Below are positions 12,599-19,144 of a stretch of DNA of 40,956 nucleotides, piece by piece. Every line of letters starts with the position of its first letter. The stretch's first letter is position 1. This DNA is from Chloroflexota bacterium (GTDB taxonomy: Bacteria; Chloroflexota; Limnocylindria; Limnocylindrales; CSP1-4): NCBI GenBank assembly GCA_025358515.1, contig JANYJG010000167.1, positions 1 to 40,956 of the forward strand, in the 5' to 3' direction. The position numbers and the translations under genes were made by a program. Below the pieces are notes generated by a model. The model was not told where the DNA came from, made no database searches, and was given only the letters and a program-made list of their open reading frames with translations.

Positions 12599-13419
12599 CG
12601 GCGGCTCAGCCACTCGAGCGCCTGGCCGCGCCTCGTCCCAACCCAATGGTCGTAATTCAGCGGCGGGCGTTCGCGCTGGACGGCCCCGGCCCAAAGCTGC
12701 AACTGGTCGTGGCGGCGGCCGGTCCAATCGCCCTGGCCCTGTTGTGCTGGGAGCGAGTCCCGCCAATCGTGTTCGCGGCGGCCGTTCTCATCCCCTGCCC
12801 GGTGCTAATGGTCGGACTGGCGTTGCGCCTTAGGGACCGCTGGCCCTCTCAAGACGTGCTGTCCTGGCTGGACGAGAGCGTTCGCGCCGACTGGCCGACC
12901 CAAGACCTTGGAAAGCAGCCACGGAATCCCGCCGAGGCTCGCACCTGGTTGGCCGCACATGCTGAGGGAACTGCGCCGCCGTACTGGCGGGCAACAATGC
13001 TTATCGTCGCGGGACGCCTGGACGAAACCCGCGCCACGATCGCGGGCCTGCCCACCGCCACGCCCCGTGATCGCTCCCGCCGTCAAGACCTGGAGTTGTT
13101 GGCGAATGCATATGAGGGCCGGCCGATCGATACAGCCGCCGCCGATGCCGCGATCAGCTCGGATCCAGAAATGTCGCAGCTCCGAATTGCCGTCAGCCTG
13201 GCGTACCACGCCGCTCTCCGCTCGACCGCCGAAGGCGGCGACGGGCTGTCCCAACTGGCTGCCGTCCGGCCGGAAATCGGGCGACTTTCGAATTCCGTGC
13301 GGCGACGTCTGGCGCTGGTTCGGCTGCGATTCGCAATAATCTCCGCCCTCATAGGGGTCTGGGTGCTGGTGTCCGTGCTGGTCGCGCTGGCATCATCAAG
13401 CGGCCTCGTCTGGTTCTAG
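12595..13419 (+). CDS. Integral membrane protein of unknown function, coupled to dnaE
   Basis: A 274-residue protein. Two hydrophobic segments lie close together at about 38-52 and 57-78 (IVFAAAVLIPCPVLMVGLAL), and one lies near the C-terminus at about 246-268 (FAIISALIGVWVLVSVLVAL). The central ~165 residues are soluble, Ala- and Arg-rich and mostly helical in appearance, possibly TPR-like, although I see no clear repeat. The ATG overlaps the dnaE stop by 4 nt, so it is expressed with the polymerase, and no other function can be inferred. I recognise no family. Confidence 0.6.
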
Positions 13420-13573
13420 AAACGCCCGGAATGCCGCGACTACTCGTCACACCAGCATCTGCCGGCTCGTCCCACGCGGCTGGCCTGGACCGGCTCAGGC
13501 ATAATGACCCAGGCACGTACGATCTCTTCGTCGGCTGGCAAAGTACTGCGGCGTAACGGAGAAACCAAGACAG

Positions 13574-15313
13574 ATGCAGTTTCGGTCGCTGCTGCGAAAA
13601 CCCCTGGTCGCCGCCGCCATGTCGTTCCTGCTCCCAGGTTTGGGTCAGGCCGCCGCCGGCCGGCGATACCGCGGGGCTATCGTGGCCATCCCGGCACTGG
13701 CCATTCTCGGCGCCTTCGTCCTGCTTCTAGTCTTCGATCGCCATTCGATTCTCGATTCCGCGAGCAACCAGGGATGGCTGACCAGTCTGCTCATCCTCGA
13801 CGTGATAGCCCTCCTCTACCATTTGTGGGCGGTCGCCGACTCATACCTGTTGGCGAGCAGCGCATTCCCCCGAAAGCGTAGCCAGAGTCCGACTGCGAGG
13901 TCGTTCATGGCAACGGCCGGCATCGTCATCCTCCTCTCCGGCACGGTGTTGGTACACGCCGCTGTCGCTTCGGTGGACTTGAGCGTCAAGAACGGGCTCA
14001 ACTGCATCTCGTCTGCGACCGGCGCCTGCATGTTCGCCGGCGTGCCCACCGTCAGACCCGGCCAGACGTTGGCGATACCCACGGACGATCCCAACCAAGT
14101 GCTGGACAGCGGGTCACCCGGCGGATCGGGTGCGGGGCCAAGTCCATCCGGTCCCCTCGGGACCTTTGACCCATCGAGCCTGCCATCGTTCAACGTGCCG
14201 ACCAGCGCCACGAACTGGGCGGATGACGGCCAGCTGAACGTGCTTCTCGCCGGGATCGACGCGGGATCGGGCGGCGGGCGCAACCTGGGTCTGCGGCCGG
14301 ACACGATGATCGTCGTCCACATAGACCTCGCCACCGGCAGGGCCGCGCTGATCGGGATCCCTCGAAACACGATGTGCGTCCCGCTGCCCAGGGCCATTGC
14401 CGCGCACTACGCCACGAGCGCGAACGGCTGTCCGGCCAACACGTACCCGTACATGCTCAACTGGCTCGCCAACGACGCAGGCTGGAACCATCCAAGCTGG
14501 TTCCCGTTCTACCAGGGCTTGGACGCGCAAGGCAACGACCAGTCGTACATCCGCGCCATGACAGCCACTCAACAAGCCGTGGAGTCCCTCACGGGTCTGA
14601 CGATCGATGGCTTTGCCGTAATCAATCTCGATGGCCTCGTCAAGCTCATCGACGACATCGGCGGGATAGACATCACGGTGCCGGCCAACCTCACCGCCTA
14701 CGACATGCCATGCGGGAGGAAGGGCACCTGGGCCGCGAAGTACAAGGTCTGCAACGTGAGCCCGCCGCACACTGGGTACCCGATGTCAGATCCGTCCGTG
14801 ATCCCTCACATGATTGCCGACGCCGCCACGTCCGGTGGCTTGCAGACCATCACGGCGCAGGTGAACGGCGGCTACGACATTGGGTTCACAGTCAAGGCAG
14901 GCGCACAGCACATGGACGGGGATTGGGCGCTGGCCTACGCCCGGACTCGTATCTACACCTCGGACTACAGCCGGATGATGCGCCAGCAGCTGGTTCTAAA
15001 GTCGATGCGCCAGGCGATGAATCCCTGTGCGTTGCTGCCTCGGATGCAGCACATCCTCGACGACGTCGGGAAAGCGTTCTGGACCAATATGCCGTTGGGA
15101 GATGCCGTGCAATGGGCCGGCATTGCCAAGTACATCACGGGCGACAGAGTGAAGAGCGTCACGCTCGATCCCACGACCCTCGGATCAGGCAGCACCTATA
15201 TCAACCCGACGACATGGGCCAAGGCCAAGTACGTCGTGGCCCATAGCTTGGACACCGTTCCGCCGGCGGCCGGTGCCACGGGCGGGAGCAGCGGCGGCGG
15301 CTTCACCTGCTAG
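13574..15313 (+). CDS. LytR-CpsA-Psr (LCP) family protein, copy 1
   Basis: A 579-residue membrane-anchored LCP enzyme. The family transfers undecaprenyl-linked glycopolymers onto peptidoglycan outside the membrane. An N-terminal region with the motif SFLLPGLGQAAAGRRYRGA and two or three hydrophobic segments (to about 135) precedes a Pro/Ser linker. The LCP domain runs from about 217 (LNVLLAGIDAG). Visible are the conserved LRPDTMIVVHIDLATGRAAL, IPRNT, a DGFAVINLDGLVKLIDDIGG stretch, and ALAYARTR with SRMMRQQLVL. The C-terminus is Gly-rich and ends GGGFTC. A weak -10-like CATAAT at about 13499 gives a ~65-nt leader. A similar gene follows in tandem. Confidence 0.9.
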   Translation: MQFRSLLRKPLVAAAMSFLLPGLGQAAAGRRYRGAIVAIPALAILGAFVLLLVFDRHSILDSASNQGWLTSLLILDVIALLYHLWAVADSYLLASSAFPRKRSQSPTARSFMATAGIVILLSGTVLVHAAVASVDLSVKNGLNCISSATGACMFAGVPTVRPGQTLAIPTDDPNQVLDSGSPGGSGAGPSPSGPLGTFDPSSLPSFNVPTSATNWADDGQLNVLLAGIDAGSGGGRNLGLRPDTMIVVHIDLATGRAALIGIPRNTMCVPLPRAIAAHYATSANGCPANTYPYMLNWLANDAGWNHPSWFPFYQGLDAQGNDQSYIRAMTATQQAVESLTGLTIDGFAVINLDGLVKLIDDIGGIDITVPANLTAYDMPCGRKGTWAAKYKVCNVSPPHTGYPMSDPSVIPHMIADAATSGGLQTITAQVNGGYDIGFTVKAGAQHMDGDWALAYARTRIYTSDYSRMMRQQLVLKSMRQAMNPCALLPRMQHILDDVGKAFWTNMPLGDAVQWAGIAKYITGDRVKSVTLDPTTLGSGSTYINPTTWAKAKYVVAHSLDTVPPAAGATGGSSGGGFTC

Positions 15314-15417
15314 CGCCTTGTTGATCGTCGTCGACAGGATCGGGCATAGTACGATGGTTCGAACCCGCCGGACCAGCCGCCCGCCGTCCAGGCGGGCCAA
15401 GATGAGGGTCGACCAAG

Positions 15418-17046
15418 ATGCGCCTTAGGTCCCTGCTGCACTCGCCGGGCATGGCCGCGGTGCTGTCGTTCCTCTTGCCCGGACTCGGCCAGGCCGCCTC
15501 GGGGAGACTTCGCCGCGGAGCCTTGATCGCCATTCCGGCCGTGATCATCACCGTCGCCATTGCCGTGGTGTTGATCTTCTTCCGCCACGACATCCTCGAC
15601 GCGGCCCTTATGCCGCAATGGCAGATGGCCATTCTGATCGTCGACCTCATGGCCCTCGGATACCACACCTGGGCAATCGTGGACGCATATCTGGTGGCGG
15701 GCGGAACGTTCCGCGCTGTCGGCAGGGCATCGACGACGGCGCGTTTCGGAGCAGCACTGATGCTGGCGGCCCTGTTGACGACAACCGTCGGCATCCACGG
15801 CTACATCGCCGTCGCGGACGCCTCCGGACAGCAGGCGGTCAACTGCATCACCGATCCAAACGGGCCGGAGTGCATGTTCGCCGTGGACGCGACGCAGCCG
15901 CCCGGCGACCCCACGGTCCCGCCTTATGCGGACGACGCCACCGACACGCCGGCCCCGCCGACGGGGACCCCAACCAGCGGGCCCACGGCGTCGGGGACCG
16001 CCTCGGAGACGGCCTCGGACACTCCCTCGTCGAGTCCCGTCGGGGTCGTGGTCAAGGCGCCGACGTACCCGCTGGAAATGCTGCCGCCATCGACTGGTAC
16101 CGCCACGGATTGGGCTAACGACGGAATGCTCAACCTGCTCCTCATTGGCGCTGATGCGGGAGCGGGTCGCTGGAGCTTGCGCACCGACACCATCATCCTT
16201 CTCCAGGTGGACATTGCCACCGGCCGCTCGGCCATGTATGGCATCCCTCGCAACCTCTTCAATATCCCGCTCGCCCCAGAATCGGCCGCGGCCTTCGCCT
16301 GCCACTGCTTCCCGCAGTATCTGACCGCGTACGACGAGCGGCACAACTACCAGAACTACCTCTACGGGCTCTACGTCTACGCCGAAGCCCATCCCAAGTA
16401 CTTCCCGGGGGCTAACGGCGTCCGTGGCTTCAAAGCACTTGAAGGTGCGATCGGGCAACTGACCGGCGTCCACGTGGACGGCATGATTCTCGTCAACTTG
16501 ATGGGCTTCGTGCACCTGGTCGATGCCCTCGGCGGCGTTGACATGAATACGCCATATCGCGTCCAGACGCTGAAGGCGTTCCCGTACCCGGACGCCGATG
16601 GCAGCGGCCACACAGCCTTGAATATCGCCGCCGGTCAGCACCACTTCAACGGTGCGATGGCGCTGGCCTACGCCCGAGTGCGGCATGTCATCGGCTACGA
16701 CTCGGACTACTACCGCATGTCTCGTCAGCAGCTGGTGATCAAGGCTTTGCGCGATAACCTCAATCCGTGCGCGTTATTGTCGCGGATTTCGAGCGTCATC
16801 ACTTCCCTTGGCGGAACGTTTTGGACGGACATGCCAAAAGCCGACGCCTCAAAGCTCGCCGGTCTGGCCAGCAAGATCGCGGGCACCAACGTCAAGAGCT
16901 ACACGTTTACGCCCAGCAACGGTTACGCGGAATACCTGACCGTCGACCGCGTCAACAAGATCAGGAACGCCGTGGCGCATGGGCTCGACGGGGTTCCGGC
17001 CGGTTCCGGTTCCGGTGGTGGCGGTGGCGGGGGCGTCGGCTGCTAG
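15418..17046 (+). CDS. LytR-CpsA-Psr (LCP) family protein, copy 2
   Basis: A 542-residue paralogue of the preceding gene with the same plan. An N-terminal LSFLLPGLGQAASGRLRRGA membrane region (to about 140) is followed by a Pro/Thr/Ser-rich linker (about 160-205) and an extracytoplasmic LCP domain from about 235 (LNLLLIGADAG). The LCP domain carries LRTDTIILLQVDIATGRSAM, IPRNLF, ALAYARVR and YRMSRQQLVIKAL, with the conserved Arg and Asp residues present. The tail is a Gly-rich run ending in GVGC, again with a terminal Cys as in copy 1. It probably attaches a cell-surface glycopolymer. The 104-nt gap after copy 1 and the shared architecture point to tandem duplication. Confidence 0.9.
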   Translation: MRLRSLLHSPGMAAVLSFLLPGLGQAASGRLRRGALIAIPAVIITVAIAVVLIFFRHDILDAALMPQWQMAILIVDLMALGYHTWAIVDAYLVAGGTFRAVGRASTTARFGAALMLAALLTTTVGIHGYIAVADASGQQAVNCITDPNGPECMFAVDATQPPGDPTVPPYADDATDTPAPPTGTPTSGPTASGTASETASDTPSSSPVGVVVKAPTYPLEMLPPSTGTATDWANDGMLNLLLIGADAGAGRWSLRTDTIILLQVDIATGRSAMYGIPRNLFNIPLAPESAAAFACHCFPQYLTAYDERHNYQNYLYGLYVYAEAHPKYFPGANGVRGFKALEGAIGQLTGVHVDGMILVNLMGFVHLVDALGGVDMNTPYRVQTLKAFPYPDADGSGHTALNIAAGQHHFNGAMALAYARVRHVIGYDSDYYRMSRQQLVIKALRDNLNPCALLSRISSVITSLGGTFWTDMPKADASKLAGLASKIAGTNVKSYTFTPSNGYAEYLTVDRVNKIRNAVAHGLDGVPAGSGSGGGGGGGVGC

Positions 17047-17076
17047 CTCCTGACGGTCTGCCCTCGGCTGGGCGCG

Positions 17077-17360
17077 GTGGCGGTCGGCGATGAGTCGGAC
17101 GACTCGGTCATGCGGTCGCCGGCGGTGGCCACAGCGCTATCGTTCCTATTGCCCGGCCTGGGCCAGGTAGTTGTCGGCCGCCCACATCGGGGGGCTCTCG
17201 TTTCGATTCCGGCGATTCTCGTGGCCATCGTGCCGGCCTGGGTTTACCTGTTCAATCGGCGCGCGCCATCAGCACGGCGATTGTGTCGCCGGACATGCTC
17301 ACGGCATTTCTGGTGGTCGATCGTTGCTCTTTGCATATCACGTTTGGGCGCTGCTAGGGC
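17077..17360 (+). pseudogene. Relic of a third LCP gene (N-terminal region only, two frameshifts)
   Basis: The sequence encodes ALSFLLPGLGQVVVGRPHRG and an Ile/Val-rich helix ending YLFNR, clearly homologous to the N-terminal membrane region of the two LCP genes upstream. At about 17260 the homology moves to another frame (AISTAIVSPDMLTAFLVVD). At about 17320 it moves again (SLLFAYHVWALL), lining up with the HLWAV/HTWAI stretch of the intact copies. Homology stops there, close to the tRNA-Leu gene, and no LCP catalytic domain remains. This is a truncated, decayed copy. Confidence 0.75.
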
Positions 17361-17373
17361 AGGGAGCCCAAAC
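17342..17373 (-). terminator. Inverted repeat downstream of tRNA-Leu, possible terminator
   Basis: Perfect 8-bp arms GTTTGGGC (17342-17349) and GCCCAAAC (17366-17373). Within the 16-nt loop lie an inner CTGC/GCAG pair and a 4-nt loop. It lies 8 nt beyond the tRNA 3' end on the transcribed (reverse) strand. There is no U-tract, so intrinsic termination is uncertain. It may instead mark the rearrangement that truncated the LCP relic. Confidence 0.4.
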
Positions 17374-17380
17374 TGGCGCG

Positions 17381-17467
17381 TGGTGCCGAAGGCGGGGGTC
17401 GAACCCGCACGAGGTTGCCCTCAACGGTTTTTGAGACCGTCGCGTCTGCCTGTTCCGCCACTTCGGC
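17381..17467 (-). tRNA. tRNA-Leu (anticodon CAA)
   Basis: Read on the reverse strand, the acceptor stem GCCGAAG pairs with CTTCGGC, followed by discriminator A and an encoded CCA (17383-17381). The anticodon stem-loop is ACGGT-CTCAAAA-ACCGT, giving anticodon CAA (17433-17431), which reads UUG. A long variable arm (GAGGGCAACCTC region) marks a class II tRNA, as expected for Leu. The T-loop GTTCGAC is present. A -10-like TACCAT (17486-17481) sits just upstream. Confidence 0.95.
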
Positions 17468-17556
17468 ACGGCCAGCCGGCATGGTACAGCCTGGAGGGCC
17501 CTGCCCGCGTCGCATACGCTCACGTTGACCGTGTGGGAGTCGCGTACGGCGCATGC

Positions 17557-17562
17557 TATCCT
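17557..17562 (+). promoter_or_regulatory. -10 element upstream of the ECF sigma gene
   Basis: TATCCT would start transcription near 17569. That rules out the far upstream TTG at 17525 as translation start and favours GTG codons at 17594-17609. I see no clear -35. Confidence 0.35.
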
Positions 17563-17602
17563 CGCGCCGCCGCGGCCAATCCGCGCGCCGCCCGTGGGCG
17601 CA

Positions 17603-18250
17603 GTGACCGTGGATGAGAGTGTGGCTGACCGGCCCGTGACAACTCCCGAGGCACCGAAGGGACGTTCCGCCGACGATGCCAGCCAGGCTGTGGATGCGGC
17701 TCTGATCGAGGAAGCCCTGCGCGGCGAACTGGAGGCCTTCAATCAGCTCGTCCGGCGTCACCAGGACCACCTCTTTGTCCTGGTTTACCGCCTCGTTCCG
17801 GATCCCGACCAGGCGGCCGATGCGGTCCAGGAAGCTTTCTTCAGTGCGTATCGAAACCTGGCCTCGTTTCGGGGCGGCAGCGTCCGAAGCTGGCTCGGAC
17901 GGATTGCGGTAAACGCCGCGATGGATCTGCAGCGGGCGCGTCGGCGGCGGCCGTTCCAGCCCTACCCGGAACTGGAGGACGAGAGCTGGCAGCCTCCTGC
18001 CGGGCCCGAGGCCGAACCGGAACCGCGAGCGCTGATTGTCGAGCGGTCGCGGGCCCTGGCTGCGGCGCTGGAGGCGCTGCCGTTCGACCAGCGCAACTGC
18101 ATCGTGCTGTTCGACGTTCAGGGCTACGACTACGCGGAAATAGCACGGATCATGAGTGTCTCCGTGGGTACCGTGAAATCGCGGATCCACCGCGGCCGGG
18201 CCGCTCTTCGCAAATCCTTGGAACCAGTGAGGGAACTGTTCCGTGGTTGA
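17603..18250 (+). CDS. ECF-type RNA polymerase sigma factor
   Basis: About 215 residues. Sigma region 2 is clear (LVRRHQDHLFVLVYRLVPD, then AVQEAFFSAYRNLASFRG, then WLGRIAVNAAMDLQRARR). Region 4 carries a helix-turn-helix (LPFDQRNCIVLFDVQGYDYA, EIARIMSVSVGTVKSRIHRG). An acidic Pro-rich linker of about 35 residues joins them. Regions 1.1 and 3 are absent, as in the ECF class. It directs RNA polymerase to a small regulon, probably for envelope stress. The start is uncertain: GTG at 17603 is chosen because the promoter-like TATCCT lies upstream, with GTGs at 17594 and 17609 as alternatives. The next gene, 18 nt downstream, encodes its probable anti-sigma partner. Confidence 0.88.
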   Translation: MTVDESVADRPVTTPEAPKGRSADDASQAVDAALIEEALRGELEAFNQLVRRHQDHLFVLVYRLVPDPDQAADAVQEAFFSAYRNLASFRGGSVRSWLGRIAVNAAMDLQRARRRRPFQPYPELEDESWQPPAGPEAEPEPRALIVERSRALAAALEALPFDQRNCIVLFDVQGYDYAEIARIMSVSVGTVKSRIHRGRAALRKSLEPVRELFRG

Positions 18251-18268
18251 GATCGTCTGTGGGACGTA

Positions 18269-19072
18269 ATGGATAGAAGCGCCGCCTCGCACCGCAGCCA
18301 CGACGAGTCCTTGGTCGTCCGCCTCTTTGGAGGCGATGTGAACACGCGCGATCGCGAGCTAGCTCTGGCGCTTGTTGCGGACTGCGACTCTTGTGCCGGT
18401 CTGTTTGGCGACCTGGGTGCTATCGCCACCGCAACGATTGGGCTGCCCGTCCCGCCGCGTGCGCGTGAATTCACGCTTGGCGTAGACGACGTGGAGTTGT
18501 TGCGCCCTACCAGACGGCGCGAGCTCGGGCGGATTTTCGGGCTGGACCGAGTCAGGTCGCTGGGTGGCTCACTGGTGGCGATGGGTCTGGCCGGCATCAT
18601 ATTTGTGGCGGGTGCCTCCGCGGTCGCGCCGCAGGCCAGCACGATCGCCTCCCGATCCGGTCCCGCCGCCGCATACGTGGCCAATGCACCTGCAACGGAG
18701 AGCAGCACTGCGGTCCCGGTTCGTCCAGGGACGACCGCCACCACCGTGAATCCACCGTCACTGCCGGGCTTCGCCCCGGGCGGTGTCGGTTTCTCAGCCG
18801 CCGGGTCATCGGCTCAAGCCTTGACCCTGCCTGCCGGCGTATCCGTGGGCAGCGGCGACAACGGCAACGGGACTGGCAAGGGCTCGCAGCCGACGAGTCC
18901 CGCCAGTGGCGTCGCCGGAAACGTCAGCGTGGTCGGAAGCGCTACGGATCTCTCTGGGCCAATCGGCTTCGACTGGCGCCTTGTGGTGGGCCTGGGGTCC
19001 GTTGCGATCCTGCTGCTGGGGCTGCTGGTGCTGGTCATGCCGCGCCGGATGCCGCGCCGCTCCGGTCGGTAG
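18269..19072 (+). CDS. Probable membrane anti-sigma factor
   Basis: A 267-residue protein immediately after the ECF sigma gene. The first ~60 residues look like a zinc-finger anti-sigma domain (DESLVVRLFGGDVNTRDREL, then ADCDSCAGL). The CxxC pair is kept, but the His expected four residues before it is missing, so the zinc site is degenerate. A hydrophobic helix lies at about 97-118. A long Ala/Ser/Thr/Gly-rich stretch (about 120-235, presumably outside the membrane) follows, then a second helix at about 238-259 and a basic end. The usual role is to sequester the cognate sigma factor at the membrane until a signal arrives. Function is inferred from position and topology. Confidence 0.65.
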   Translation: MDRSAASHRSHDESLVVRLFGGDVNTRDRELALALVADCDSCAGLFGDLGAIATATIGLPVPPRAREFTLGVDDVELLRPTRRRELGRIFGLDRVRSLGGSLVAMGLAGIIFVAGASAVAPQASTIASRSGPAAAYVANAPATESSTAVPVRPGTTATTVNPPSLPGFAPGGVGFSAAGSSAQALTLPAGVSVGSGDNGNGTGKGSQPTSPASGVAGNVSVVGSATDLSGPIGFDWRLVVGLGSVAILLLGLLVLVMPRRMPRRSGR

Positions 19073-19144
19073 CTCGTCGGTCCCGGGTGGCGGGTACACT
19101 TGCCGGACCGGACAATCGCCCGCGTCCGACCGCCAGAGGCCCTC

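Noticed and set aside
15310-16686. Long reverse-strand open frame opposite the second LCP gene
   Set aside because: The forward LCP gene has all conserved motifs. The reverse frame is compositionally random.
17525-17602. Upstream TTG start for the ECF sigma factor
   Set aside because: It lies before the -10-like TATCCT at 17557-17562, and its extra residues are not sigma-like.
17354-18301. Reverse-strand open frame over the tRNA and sigma factor gene
   Set aside because: It would read through the tRNA-Leu sequence and oppose a clear ECF sigma gene.
19100-19144. Upstream TTG start for polA
   Set aside because: It overlaps the -10-like TACACT. Conserved PolA sequence starts right after the ATG at 19145.
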